Below, piece after piece: positions 16,620-26,082 of a stretch of DNA of 64,000 nucleotides. Where the stretch lies: IMG/VR virus record IMGVR_UViG_3300042556_001828, positions 1-64,000 of that record. The stretch is one strand, 5' to 3'. Position 1 is the stretch's first letter, and each line of letters begins with the position of its first letter. The notes under the pieces are model-generated. The model searched no databases, was not told where the DNA came from, and saw nothing but the letters and a program-made list of their open reading frames with translations. The translations under genes and the position numbers were made by a program. Origin of the DNA: a virus.

Positions 16620-17984
16620 TCAACGGTTGACAAGTTCAATAACGTGCTGCTTCATCATATCGCGGAGTTCACGCGACCGCTTGGTGCGCGCTTCCTTGAT
16701 CTGAAACTTGCCAGCTCGTTTAAAATTCACAACAGCGCGGCCAATGGTGTCCAGCTCACCAGCCGGTGTAGCAGCCGCCAGCTTTGGCGCGCCGCCCATC
16801 GCAGCCGGGTCAACCGGAGCCTCACCACCCATGCCGCCCATAGCGTCAGCCTCGCCGCCGGCAGGAGCGCCGCCGTGAGAAATAGCCTGAATCAGTGCTT
16901 CCGGCGGAATACCAAGCTCTTGCAGAGCCATAGCAAGTTCCTGCACGGCGTCGTCTTCCGACGGCGCGCCGCCCATTTCGCCGCCCATTTCGCCGCCCAT
17001 TTCGCCGCCCATTTCGCCGCCCATTTCAGGGGCAACGCCGCCAGCAGCTTCTTCAGCCGCAACCGGAGGAGCGTCACTGGCACCAGAGGCTGCATCGGCC
17101 GGAGCCGAGTGATCTTCGCCCTCAGCAGCTTCTTCAGTCGGATCAGCGGCTGCAGCCTTGGAGCTAGCAAACCCGATAAACAGGTCAGCCATTTCGTCGG
17201 CTTCACGAATCGTGTTAGCGCAAACTTCGCGCACGGAAGCTTCAGCAGCAGCCTTGTCCATGCCGAGCTGCGCAGCCAGCTCGTAACCAGCGTTAAACGC
17301 GGCTTCTTTGCCATCGCGCAGCGACTTAAGATCCGAGCCTTCAATCTTTCCGTCTTTATCGACGTCAAGCTTCTTTTGGCCGCCCTTTAATTCGCCGGTC
17401 GGCGCATTACCGGCTTCCTCTTTTTTTTCTTCGATCTTCTCCTTCAGAAAAGCCGGCATCTCAGCCTGCTTATCAAGGTTCGCGGTACCGAAGTTAATGA
17501 GGTTGGCCAGAATGTCGTTGCCGAGGTTGCTGCAATGCGCACGGGCTTCCTTGAAGTTTACCGAGCTATACTTCTCGCCATCATTGGTCTTGGCGGGATG
17601 CGTGGTGCCCGGGTCATCCTTGGTGCCCTTGTAATCGCGCTCAGCGGCGGGATCTTCGCCGGTCGCAGCAACATTCGTGTTGATGTTGAGCTGCACGTCG
17701 TCTTGACGACCTTCTTGCGACATCTCTGGTGTGTTGTCAACGGCAAGAGCGCCTTGCTGCTTCTTGATGTCAGCTTCGTACTCGCTCGCGCGGGCGCCGG
17801 TGTTGGCGGTTTGCACGTCGTTGTCGACGCTGGTGCTGGGGTGAGTCGAGGCGCCCTGATAGCCACCCGGATCGGACGGCGTGGGGCCAGCGACCTTCTC
17901 GGCGGCAGACTTCACAGAGCTTTGCGAAATCTCTTCAGCCAGAGCGTTAAGTTGAGCGAACAGTGAACGTTGCATCCGTGCCAT
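16620..17984 (-). CDS. Scaffold-like / prohead core protein
   Basis: 454 aa from ATG 17984, with AAAGGAG 6 nt upstream; an ATG two codons earlier abuts the SD. The protein is very acidic and Ala/Gly/Glu-rich, low in complexity, and contains a five-fold GGEM repeat (about residues 319-339). The C-terminus is basic (ARTKRSRELRDMMKQHVIELV). Position between protease and capsid protein, together with charge and low complexity, matches capsid scaffold or core proteins. Also possible: a virion internal protein. Confidence 0.55.
   Translation of the reverse strand: MARMQRSLFAQLNALAEEISQSSVKSAAEKVAGPTPSDPGGYQGASTHPSTSVDNDVQTANTGARASEYEADIKKQQGALAVDNTPEMSQEGRQDDVQLNINTNVAATGEDPAAERDYKGTKDDPGTTHPAKTNDGEKYSSVNFKEARAHCSNLGNDILANLINFGTANLDKQAEMPAFLKEKIEEKKEEAGNAPTGELKGGQKKLDVDKDGKIEGSDLKSLRDGKEAAFNAGYELAAQLGMDKAAAEASVREVCANTIREADEMADLFIGFASSKAAAADPTEEAAEGEDHSAPADAASGASDAPPVAAEEAAGGVAPEMGGEMGGEMGGEMGGEMGGAPSEDDAVQELAMALQELGIPPEALIQAISHGGAPAGGEADAMGGMGGEAPVDPAAMGGAPKLAAATPAGELDTIGRAVVNFKRAGKFQIKEARTKRSRELRDMMKQHVIELVNR
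16968..17027 (-). repeat. Five 12-bp direct repeats encoding (EMGG)5
   Basis: Forward unit GCCGCCCATTTC occurs five times in perfect tandem, inside the scaffold-like gene. Such identical repeats change copy number by slippage, so strain-to-strain length variation is expected here. Confidence 0.9.
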
Positions 17985-18030
17985 GGTCATCTCCTTTGGG
18001 TTCTAATCGTTTTAAACGACTAGCTTCCGT

Positions 18031-19488
18031 TCATGTAACATAATTTTGCAGTACACAGTGGTTTGCTGTCAACCAAGTATTTCCATATTTTTCGCAGACC
18101 AGAGCGCAGGCAGCAATCTTATACAAGGCGTAATGTTGCGCAAGAGCTGTTTCTGCTGTTCCGCTTGCTTGTTTCTCAGATGGAAATTCAACCGGTTGAA
18201 CGTTACGAATTGCGGCTAAATAAGCTCGTTTCTCGACGTTAGTCGGTAATACGCTATGAGTGCGCGCTACTTTTTCTGCCCATACGCGCACTGCTGGTGC
18301 CGCGCTTTCTGAAGGCAAATATACGTTATTTTCTAGTAACGACACAACTTCTGGATCGTTAGCCACCTTTGAAAAGATGTTGGGCAGCGCAGTTGCTACA
18401 GCGCCAACAAGCTGGTCGTTTGATGCCTTAACGGTGAGCTGCAAAAAGTCGCGCAGCGGAAGGATAACACCCGCGTCAGCCAAACCGCTTAACACCCCAG
18501 CTATTTTAACAGCCGGACAGGTATTCATATCAATAGGCGGCTGTACGGTCGGCGCCGCTGCCAGCGCAACTTGCATCCAGCCTGAAGCGTTGGCTCCGGC
18601 CAACTTTTCAGCCTGCACAAGTTGTGTTAACGCTTCTAGCTGTAACTGCGCGCGTTTTGACAGGCCGCCGGCGTCAAAGCCAATAGGCGCTGTTACGCCC
18701 AGCTGCTCAGCCAGTTCCGAACCAGACAGAACGCCCACACCAGCAGCTTTTTCAAGCTTTCCAGAAACATACGCAATGCGATCAGCCGGGCGGAAAACAT
18801 GAGAAATGTCAAAAAAGCTAGGGTTGGGATTGTCAGCGTGTAAGACGTGCCCGTCTTCCATAACACGACCGATATTGTGCTTAAGTCCGCCAGCTTTGCA
18901 ATGGCCACCGTTTTCAATAGCGTCGCAATACTCAGCCCGCGTCTTGGCCGAGTTACCGCAGGACGAACACTTATCAAACGGGATCTTGCAGGCCATCGAG
19001 ACGGCAATGTCTTTATCGTTAGCCAGCTTCTCAATCTCTTTGTCAGCGATTAAACCGCCGTTACGCTCAGCGGCTTCTTTCGAGCCGTTCAGCGCGCAGA
19101 CAAGTTCAATTCGGCGCATCGGCTCGTGGTAGGCGCTGGCTTTAACAATACCAAAGCTCTTGGCCGGGTTTTTATTGGCGTGGTCCCGATAGAACCGCGC
19201 AAACTTCTCAAACGTCGGGTGGTACTTCTCGCAGCACTCGCGGGAAAAGCCGTCACCGTTACGATTGGGGCCGTAGTCTTCCGTGGCGCCGATGGCGATC
19301 AGGTGCACAGGAACTTCATCTTTTGCGAATTTAATGTGCTCCAGCTTGTGCGCAAATTCGGCGCCAGCGCGTTTCACAAAATCTTGCTTGTCGGCGCCAA
19401 TCAGGCCGCGGCTGGAGATTTTAATCAACGACGCCACCGGCTCGCTGAAGTCTTGCGCGTGCGGCTGAATAACTTTGATCATGCTCAT
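18031..19488 (-). CDS. Prohead protease-like protein
   Basis: 485 aa. The N-terminal domain holds EVPVHLIAIGATEDYGPNRN, GDGFSRECCEKYHPTFEKFARFYRDHANK and then KSFGIVKASAYHEP. A Ser/His-bearing segment pattern (FYRDHANKN, AMRRIEL-type strands) matches the fold of phage prohead proteases, and the gene lies just before the scaffold-like gene. A Cys-rich insert CSSCGNSAKTRAEYC (about 176-190) may bind zinc, unusual for this group. The C-terminal 250 residues are helical and of unknown role; a fused core part is possible. Residues for catalysis are not confirmed. Confidence 0.6.
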   Translation of the reverse strand: MSMIKVIQPHAQDFSEPVASLIKISSRGLIGADKQDFVKRAGAEFAHKLEHIKFAKDEVPVHLIAIGATEDYGPNRNGDGFSRECCEKYHPTFEKFARFYRDHANKNPAKSFGIVKASAYHEPMRRIELVCALNGSKEAAERNGGLIADKEIEKLANDKDIAVSMACKIPFDKCSSCGNSAKTRAEYCDAIENGGHCKAGGLKHNIGRVMEDGHVLHADNPNPSFFDISHVFRPADRIAYVSGKLEKAAGVGVLSGSELAEQLGVTAPIGFDAGGLSKRAQLQLEALTQLVQAEKLAGANASGWMQVALAAAPTVQPPIDMNTCPAVKIAGVLSGLADAGVILPLRDFLQLTVKASNDQLVGAVATALPNIFSKVANDPEVVSLLENNVYLPSESAAPAVRVWAEKVARTHSVLPTNVEKRAYLAAIRNVQPVEFPSEKQASGTAETALAQHYALYKIAACALVCEKYGNTWLTANHCVLQNYVT

Positions 19489-19505
19489 GGCGTGTTCCTA
19501 GCGAG

Positions 19506-20906
19506 TTACGACAGGAGATCTTGTTCTGTTTGACGATTACGTAGTAGCGACGAATCGCGGTCAGCGCGCAGCTTGTCCATTTCGAGCAGCTGCTTTACGT
19601 CAAAGTCGCCCATTTCGCCGGCCTGCAGGCGCTTGCGCATCATGGCCTGCATAACAGCTGGAGAATCACCAAGACTGGGCGCCGTGTCAGAGATCTCGTT
19701 GTACGCCATCGCCACATCGTGCGGGTCGTAACCGGAGATCACGGGGTCGTTCAGCATCAAGTCATGAATAGTACCTTGCGATCTGATATCGCGCAGCGCC
19801 AGCTCGTGCTCGGGGTCGGTAAGTTTGCCGTACTGATCTTTTACAACATCTTTGTTTGTTTGCGGCGCGTCAAACATAAGTCCAGACAAACCTGATGGTT
19901 TTTGCGGTGCGCCAGCCATCCGTTTAGCCACGTTAACAGCCGGCGCTTTGAAAAAATCTTTTAAAGTCATTGTCGGTTCCGGCGCTGGTGCATGCGGCGG
20001 TCTGGGTGCGGCTTCTTTCAGCGTCAGGGGCGCTTCGACCGGGCTGTACAGGATCGACCCTGTAAGAAACTCTGGTACTTCTTTCTTAGTCGGCGCCGAA
20101 GCTGTTTTGATATTATTAGCCGCTTTTTGAGCCGTGTTGTAGTCTTCTACAGCGTTTAACACGTTCTCGACAAGCTGGCACGGGACTGGGTTGCCAATAT
20201 ACATTTCTCGCGTGGCCGCTTGCTTGGTCACATGCGGATACACGGCAGCTACTTTGTTCAACACCATTTCGCCGTCGTTGCCGAGCCGCATGCTCACTTC
20301 GCGCACAGCGTCGCCGAACGACATGTTGCCGGGAACGCGGAAATACTCGCAAAGCTTTTCCATCTCGGCGGCAGCTTTCTGGTACGCCGCGCTAGCGACT
20401 CGCCGTACTTCTTCAGCCGCCCGCTTTTCAGCGACCTTCTGGCTGTAAGCTCGCTCAACAGCAGCTTGTTCGTCACGCGGAGCTGGCACCCATGTTTTGG
20501 CCGGCAGGACTGCTTGCGCGGCAGCAGCCTTGTCCATCTCAGCCTTGCGCCGGCCAAGAAAACCCATCGGCGATACGGCATACTCGGTCGACACAACGCT
20601 GGACTGCTCAATCGCGCTGGATGTCTTTACCTGCTTGGGGTACAGCGCTTCCATGACCGCATCGGCGTTCGCCAGCTGGAAATCCGCCGACTTGTCGAAT
20701 GTGTTCTCGCCCTGTTCGCGCTGCTTGGTGGTGCGGCCAGTGTTGTAGGCGTGCACCATGAGATTGATGTGCCCGGCCGGGATATTGGCGTCAGACGCGC
20801 TCTTGATAATGGCGTCGTTCGGCGTCGAGCCCGCGTTGACAAGGCTTGCGGCGCGCTCGATAGCACTGATCAGTTTCTGCTCAGCTTCTTTATTTAGTGC
20901 CCGCAT
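19506..20906 (-). CDS. Helical virion/morphogenesis protein
   Basis: 466 aa, Ala/Glu/Lys-rich, mostly helical, with a central Pro-rich linker (PRPPHAPAPEPTM near residue 320). N-terminus MRALNKEAEQKLISAIERAASLVNAG. It overlaps the upstream gene by 17 nt and precedes the protease. No named family recognised; a head-assembly role is likely from position. Confidence 0.5.
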   Translation of the reverse strand: MRALNKEAEQKLISAIERAASLVNAGSTPNDAIIKSASDANIPAGHINLMVHAYNTGRTTKQREQGENTFDKSADFQLANADAVMEALYPKQVKTSSAIEQSSVVSTEYAVSPMGFLGRRKAEMDKAAAAQAVLPAKTWVPAPRDEQAAVERAYSQKVAEKRAAEEVRRVASAAYQKAAAEMEKLCEYFRVPGNMSFGDAVREVSMRLGNDGEMVLNKVAAVYPHVTKQAATREMYIGNPVPCQLVENVLNAVEDYNTAQKAANNIKTASAPTKKEVPEFLTGSILYSPVEAPLTLKEAAPRPPHAPAPEPTMTLKDFFKAPAVNVAKRMAGAPQKPSGLSGLMFDAPQTNKDVVKDQYGKLTDPEHELALRDIRSQGTIHDLMLNDPVISGYDPHDVAMAYNEISDTAPSLGDSPAVMQAMMRKRLQAGEMGDFDVKQLLEMDKLRADRDSSLLRNRQTEQDLLS

Positions 20907-21837
20907 TGTTTGTCTCCGGGAAGTGCAGTCCTTGAATTTCGGTCTTGTTCGTTAGCGCGCCGCCAGTAGCAAGCGTCATTAACTCGTCGTTGCGTAACTC
21001 CGCTGCGCCATCATCAAAAGGTAACATTTTTATAGCTGCGGAATCCAGTTTTGTCGCTACTTTGAACGGTAGGGACGCCAGCATGGCGCCGATATTTTCG
21101 ACAATTGTACCGTGCGCTTTACTGGCGCTTTCCGTCGTACGCTCGATTTCAACGTATTTTACAAACGAGTCAATAAGCGCCAATTGCGTGTGGGTATTGA
21201 TCTGGACCGTCAATGTAGCCAGCGCCGCCTTGTATTTCATTGTATTGATCGCGAAGTCTTGGAAGAAACCGGAGACTTCGTCTGGCGTGTCCGGGCGCTT
21301 GGTTGCGGTAAATTTGTTAATTACCGCATTTAGAACGTGCGAGCCGCCGTGATATCCAAGTAATTTCCAGAGTAGGTCGTAGTGCCGTTCTTGCAGCCCG
21401 CGGGTGACGGCGTCGGCCATTACCACGTTAACCATGTAGTCTGTGTGGTTAACTTTGTCGCGAATATCGAAAAAGACGTTAGCGTAGGCTGAAATAACAG
21501 CCGGGCTAACGCCGACTTTCTCCGCGATTTCATCGTCTGTCTCGCCGGCAATAATCCGGGCTTCGATACCCCAGCGGGTCGGCGCCTTATCCTCGGCCCA
21601 CATCGAGTGCGCCCAGAATAAATCGCTGTCGCGCTCTAACAGGGCGTAAATTGCGTCAGGGCGGTTGTTTGCCTGCTCAAACCGCCGTTTCAGCCGCACG
21701 GCCCGGCGAATCCACTCAAAACCGTCCGGCCCGTCAACCGCGCGCGAAGCTCGTTTGCCGCCGCCGTCAATTTGTACAGCCCGCAGCCAGCGCCAGTTTG
21801 GCGCACGCCGGGGGCTATTTTTAAATGCGTTCAGCAT
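20890..21837 (-). CDS. Helix-turn-helix protein of morphogenesis cluster
   Basis: 315 aa. Residues near 105-135 read ETDDEIAEKVGVSPAVISAYANVFFDIRDKV, a typical helix-turn-helix. The rest is helical (LLWKLLGYHGGSHVLNAVINKFT and onwards) with no catalytic motif. An HTH protein near the head genes could be a small terminase or a transcription factor working with the phage polymerase; neither is proven. The N-terminus is basic. It ends by overlapping the 466-aa gene, which suggests translational coupling. Confidence 0.55.
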   Translation of the reverse strand: MLNAFKNSPRRAPNWRWLRAVQIDGGGKRASRAVDGPDGFEWIRRAVRLKRRFEQANNRPDAIYALLERDSDLFWAHSMWAEDKAPTRWGIEARIIAGETDDEIAEKVGVSPAVISAYANVFFDIRDKVNHTDYMVNVVMADAVTRGLQERHYDLLWKLLGYHGGSHVLNAVINKFTATKRPDTPDEVSGFFQDFAINTMKYKAALATLTVQINTHTQLALIDSFVKYVEIERTTESASKAHGTIVENIGAMLASLPFKVATKLDSAAIKMLPFDDGAAELRNDELMTLATGGALTNKTEIQGLHFPETNNAGTK

Positions 21838-21861
21838 ACGTTACGCGATTTTGTAATGCCA

Positions 21862-22917
21862 TCACGGCACGTTCTGGTCAACAAACCCGAAACAGACTGT
21901 GCAGTAATATTCACTGACTGTGTAGTTAAACGTCACACTACTCATTGTGCCGTCGATTCGAATAATGTTAAACCCTTCTGCGCCAGTAAATTGTGTGTAC
22001 TGCGTAGCGCCTACGGGATTTTGATATGTTGTTTCGCTGCCTGACTCCCATACCGGCGTAAACGGTTTTGGCGCGCCATTCGCATCGCGTACCTGCACTG
22101 GAACTGCCGTACCGCCATTACCGACGCTCGCAAACGCGACTAAGGCATCTGTGACGGGCGAACTAAACGTCGCAGTAAATACCCCGGTCTGCGTGTTTCC
22201 AATTTGCTTGCCGCTGCTTGGTACGCCGTATTCTGCCGGAAAAGTGCTGGGGTTGTACATGCCGCTGTGTTCAAACATCCCGCCACCACTTTGGGTAATT
22301 GCGACTGTGATGTTGTTCTGCCCAATTCCAGACGCCGTGGTGGAAGCTACGCTATTCATTCTCATCCACTTAAAACCGGAATCGCCAGTACACGAAAAGT
22401 CATCGCAAGTTGCTAACGGGTTGTAATTGTCGGCGGCTGGATTCATGCAACCATAGACGCATGGAATACACGAGCCGTCGTCGCACGTTGCGTTAGGGTT
22501 GTAGTTAGTGGCCGTGTTATCCGTGCATCCATTAACGCACGGAGGGCAAACCTGTTCAGCCGTAAACGGGGCCGGCCAATTGACTAACCACGGGCGGGCC
22601 GCATAACTGTATGCCCGCGCAAGTTCTCCGTACGTCGCATTTGTGTAAAGCCATACGCCCGTCTCGTAGCGAACAACTTCATCCCCGTATTGATAAGTCT
22701 CACGCCCATAAGGCGCGTAATTAATAGGAGAAAGCGTACGCTCGCCGGCAACCCAGCCAGTCATTTTGACCGGAGCCGTTGCTTCAGAACAACACGAGTC
22801 GCCGCGGCAAAACACCAAAGTATCGCCTACAAACACGCGTTCAACGTCGTCATCGCCTATTTTGATAGCCGTGATATTGCCGCTGCCTATGTATGTGTCG
22901 CTGTCTACTCTTGGCAT
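21862..22917 (-). CDS. Fibre-like protein with Cys-rich Asn-repeat module
   Basis: 351 aa. Two copies of the NYNP-type Cys motif occur at about residues 130-178: NGCTDNTATNYNPNATCDDG, then YGCMNPAADNYNPLATCDDF. This repeat is common in surface proteins of Bacteroidetes and in phage fibres, where the disulphide-bonded loop repeats. The C-terminal 160 residues are beta-rich. A receptor-binding or fibre role is likely. ATG MPRVDSDTYIGSGN matches fibre N-termini that attach to the virion. Confidence 0.6.
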   Translation of the reverse strand: MPRVDSDTYIGSGNITAIKIGDDDVERVFVGDTLVFCRGDSCCSEATAPVKMTGWVAGERTLSPINYAPYGRETYQYGDEVVRYETGVWLYTNATYGELARAYSYAARPWLVNWPAPFTAEQVCPPCVNGCTDNTATNYNPNATCDDGSCIPCVYGCMNPAADNYNPLATCDDFSCTGDSGFKWMRMNSVASTTASGIGQNNITVAITQSGGGMFEHSGMYNPSTFPAEYGVPSSGKQIGNTQTGVFTATFSSPVTDALVAFASVGNGGTAVPVQVRDANGAPKPFTPVWESGSETTYQNPVGATQYTQFTGAEGFNIIRIDGTMSSVTFNYTVSEYYCTVCFGFVDQNVP

Positions 22918-22922
22918 AGCAA

Positions 22923-23240
22923 TTACCCGGAAACAATGTAGTACACAGTTGCCGGATCTTTAGTCGTCAGCGCGTTATACCCGGTTTGAGTAATTTTAAC
23001 GATGTTTGTAATCACCGTTGCGCTCTGAATCCCGGTGGCGTCACTCTCTACATAGTTGTTATCCGCGCCACCAATCTGCACAGCCGTTGTGTCTTCAAGG
23101 CCGGCATACAGTTTGTTTGCTGCCTCATCGTACAACATCTCGCCGGGTTGGACGTTGGTCGGCGTTGGGTTTGCGTTGCTTACAACTTCACGGCGGCGGT
23201 GTGGAAAATGCAGCGCGCGAAATACACGTGTATCAGGCAT
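22923..23240 (-). CDS. Small fibre/attachment protein
   Basis: 105 aa from ATG 23240, preceded by CGGAG; the longer upstream frame lacks an SD. Segment NPTPTNVQPGEMLYDEAANKLYAGLED is the adaptor-type sequence that tail-fibre proteins use at their N-terminus, and the end TGYNALTTKDPATVYYIVSG recurs in fibre proteins. It lies between two other surface-type genes. Confidence 0.6.
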   Translation of the reverse strand: MPDTRVFRALHFPHRRREVVSNANPTPTNVQPGEMLYDEAANKLYAGLEDTTAVQIGGADNNYVESDATGIQSATVITNIVKITQTGYNALTTKDPATVYYIVSG

Positions 23241-23259
23241 GATATTGCTCCGTAAATAT

Positions 23260-23679
23260 TTAGCGCAGCATCGGTGTTTCAACAGTGACGGTCAGCACGA
23301 AATTCTTCGAGCCGCTGCCGTTCGGTTTGATTCGCAGATACAAAAACCGTTGCGGGTTTGACGGCGAACCGTCGCGATTAAGGTACGCCACGTTTACGTT
23401 GCTATTTTCGGCAATCGCTACGACGTCTTGATCTGATACAACGTCAGCAAAATCAGCCAAACTAAGAACGTGAAAAGCCTCAGCCGGCAACGCGCTATTC
23501 GGCGTGGTGTCCTGCTTGCTGGAATAAAGGTCAGCCTCAAACTTGTTGTCAGCGCCGGTTAGCTGAACGAGCGCGTATCCGCGCAGAATTGCGCGGTGCG
23601 GCATCTTTACCGGCACAACTGTTTCAGAGCCGCTGGGCGCTGTAAATGTAGTAGTGCCCGACCAAATCGTGCTAGCCAT
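23260..23679 (-). CDS. Beta-rich virion surface protein
   Basis: 139 aa, beta-strand-rich (TTFTAPSGSETVVPVKMPHRAILRGYALVQLTGADNKFEADLYSSKQ). The pattern resembles head-decorating or fibre-adaptor domains. It follows the 795-aa gene by 11 nt. Function inferred from composition and neighbours. Confidence 0.5.
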   Translation of the reverse strand: MASTIWSGTTTFTAPSGSETVVPVKMPHRAILRGYALVQLTGADNKFEADLYSSKQDTTPNSALPAEAFHVLSLADFADVVSDQDVVAIAENSNVNVAYLNRDGSPSNPQRFLYLRIKPNGSGSKNFVLTVTVETPMLR

Positions 23680-23689
23680 TTTTCACCTA

Positions 23690-26077
23690 TTAGGAGTTTG
23701 CAGTAGCGCCGAGATCTACGTCCGCGCCGGCCTCTTCGGGATACGGCTCAATCGTCTTTTGCTTGAGGAACAGGATTACGTCGCCAAGCATTTCAAACGC
23801 GTTGCGCAGCGAGTCTTCGAGTTCTGGCATATCCGACTTGCCATACCGCTCAGCGAACCGGTCGCCGTGCCAGTAGAACATGAACAGAATCCGGCCTAGC
23901 TTATCGAGGCCCTTGGTCAGCTCGCCCATGTAACGATCCACCATGCTGTCGTCACGCACGGCCTTAAGCATCGACCCGATCATGGCGGTGTCGAATACTT
24001 CTCGCTGACCAGTCTGCGCGGCATCAGTCACCGCGCGGATATCTTTTTTGTCAAGCAGGGTGTTCGGGTTGTAAATACTGCGGTCGGTATTGCTCGCGCT
24101 CATGCCAGATACCGGCACACCAATATCAATGCCTAACTGCGTCGGCACGCTGGCGCCCATAATTGTCTCGCCGCCCATAACAGGGCCCGGATCACTCGGC
24201 GCGCCGGGCGCGCTGTTGACCATCATCGGGCCACCATACGGGTCGGCGTACTTAATGCGGCCTTCGTACTTGCGCTTGGCGGCGGCTGTCTTGAGAATTT
24301 CACGGGCGGCGTCTTCGCGCAGACCGTGATGCTCCACAAGCGTTACCAGCGCCTGCACAGGGCTGGCGGCAGCTTCTTTGTTAATCGTTACAGCCGTGCC
24401 GTTGTGATACACAGTCAGGCTGGCGGTTTTGCTCATCAGCGCCAACTGGGCGTCAGCGAGATTGCCCGGCATCAGCGGCGGATCCTCACTGCCGCCGCAG
24501 CCACAGCTTTCTTGGCCCTCTGGCTTGTCTGTGTCGTCTTCACCCTTGCTGGTCGGCAGGAGCTTGAAGCCTTCCGGCACGAAGATATCGCCCATGCTAG
24601 AGCGCAGCTTAGAACCCTTCTTGGCGTTCAAGTGGAGCCGTACGCCGTCACGATACTTGTCGTAGTTCAGCGGGTCGGTATAGGCGCAGCCCATGATGCT
24701 GCCGCGGGGCGGGTGCTTGGAATAATCTTCCAAATGCACTTCGTACGACGTGGTGTCATACTCGCTGGTGCCGTACTCGCGCAGGACGCGGGCTGGCACA
24801 GTGGCGTCGCCGTTCTTGCCGATCAGCATGACACGGCTACCGGCAGGAAGGCTATTTGCGTCCGTCAGGCCGTTGAACCACGTGTCGAAGTCTTCGCCTT
24901 CGATGCGAACCAGTGCAAACACTTGGTCGGCCCGCGTGTTCACCCAGTCCGGCGTGCCTTCCGTGCGCACGACTGTTACGAAATCAGCCCGCTTGGCGGC
25001 ACCTTGCGGATGCACAGCCACGTAGCAACGCTCAATGTCACCACCCTTGACAAGAATGTCATACAGTCCCGACTCAGACGGCGTAAACAGCTTCTTTTCG
25101 ACTTGGATGTTATACGGCACCGAAACGCTGTCGTCGCCGCGCTCGTCCTTGATCAGCACGCCGTCGCGGAGCAGCTTCTCTTGGTCTTCTTCGCTGTAGC
25201 CGGCCGGGAGCTTGGTTTGCACCGTAACATCAAACGAAATAACTTTAAGACCCGCCTGCGCTTCTGGTTTCTTGGGCGCGTCAGACAGCACGCTGGCGAT
25301 CTTGGGCTGGTTGGCCCGCGCCTTCGCCAAGTCGATGGCTTCCTTAATGATATTTAAACCGTGAAACTCGTCGATGGCCTGCGCGACAGCGGGGGCTGCC
25401 TGACATGTCTTCACAAGCATGTTCAGCGTCTCAAGCCGAGCTTCCTTGAGGAACTTCTTCAAGTCCATCAGCTGGCCAATCTCGACAAACGCGGCAGCGG
25501 TGTTCTGCGTAGCAGTCTTGGCAAACGTCGCCATGACCGCCGTAATCATCTCTTTCAGCGTAGGCTGCGCCGAGCCAAACTTCGACGGCGACCGCGAAAG
25601 CTGCGTAAAGTCAGGGTTGCGCTGGCCAAAACCCGCAAGGTTTCGGTCGATGCCGCTGCCTAGAATGTTGGGTTTGCGGTTAAGCAGGTAGTTAATCCAG
25701 TTTTCCTTGAGCGGCACGAACATGTCCTGATTCTTGATGTACAGGAGTTCGTGCCCCTTCAAGTCGCCGTTCAGAAAGAACACGGGCGCGTACAGCCACA
25801 TCGAACCGAGCTTGAACGCGAACACACCGATAGCTTTGGTGTTTTCGCGGTTACGGTCGAGCAGCTGGAAACCGATTTCGTGATCCAACAGCTTGGGGGC
25901 TGAATCGCGGAGGTAGGCGTGGGCTAAGTTACTAAAAGACTGCTCGAAGGACGTGTCGTCGCCCTTGCCGCCAAGATCAGCTTGCTTGGTCTGGCTGCGG
26001 TCGTGCGACCTGACAACATTCAGCCAGTGCTTCCACGACGCTTCTTTAGTCTTTTTGTTATACACGGCCACCTCCAT
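23690..26077 (-). CDS. Large conserved morphogenesis protein (portal candidate)
   Basis: 795 aa from ATG 26077. A GTG at 26065 is an alternative start and fits better by analogy, since GGAGG lies 5 nt before it. Distinctive segments: EIGFQLLDRNRENTKAIGVFAFKLGSMWLYAPVFFLNGDLKGHELLYIKNQDMFVPLKENWINYLLNRKPN near the N-terminus, a Cys pair cluster SCGCGGSED near residue 520, and a C-terminal helical block. No canonical portal motif, but length and placement at the head of the morphogenesis operon make it the best portal candidate; a large virion protein is equally possible. Confidence 0.4.
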   Translation of the reverse strand: MEVAVYNKKTKEASWKHWLNVVRSHDRSQTKQADLGGKGDDTSFEQSFSNLAHAYLRDSAPKLLDHEIGFQLLDRNRENTKAIGVFAFKLGSMWLYAPVFFLNGDLKGHELLYIKNQDMFVPLKENWINYLLNRKPNILGSGIDRNLAGFGQRNPDFTQLSRSPSKFGSAQPTLKEMITAVMATFAKTATQNTAAAFVEIGQLMDLKKFLKEARLETLNMLVKTCQAAPAVAQAIDEFHGLNIIKEAIDLAKARANQPKIASVLSDAPKKPEAQAGLKVISFDVTVQTKLPAGYSEEDQEKLLRDGVLIKDERGDDSVSVPYNIQVEKKLFTPSESGLYDILVKGGDIERCYVAVHPQGAAKRADFVTVVRTEGTPDWVNTRADQVFALVRIEGEDFDTWFNGLTDANSLPAGSRVMLIGKNGDATVPARVLREYGTSEYDTTSYEVHLEDYSKHPPRGSIMGCAYTDPLNYDKYRDGVRLHLNAKKGSKLRSSMGDIFVPEGFKLLPTSKGEDDTDKPEGQESCGCGGSEDPPLMPGNLADAQLALMSKTASLTVYHNGTAVTINKEAAASPVQALVTLVEHHGLREDAAREILKTAAAKRKYEGRIKYADPYGGPMMVNSAPGAPSDPGPVMGGETIMGASVPTQLGIDIGVPVSGMSASNTDRSIYNPNTLLDKKDIRAVTDAAQTGQREVFDTAMIGSMLKAVRDDSMVDRYMGELTKGLDKLGRILFMFYWHGDRFAERYGKSDMPELEDSLRNAFEMLGDVILFLKQKTIEPYPEEAGADVDLGATANS

Positions 26078-26082
26078 GCGGC
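26067..26082 (-). promoter_or_regulatory. SD-presenting leader hairpin, 795-aa gene
   Basis: GCCGC-ATGGAG-GTGGC, a 5-bp stem with one G-U pair and the same loop as at 15509 and 16116. The annotated ATG lies inside the loop; a GTG one nucleotide past the stem is the analogous start. Confidence 0.6.

Noticed and set aside
16960-17030. Possible CRISPR array (short regular repeats)
   Set aside because: 12-bp units without spacers, in-frame inside a low-complexity gene.
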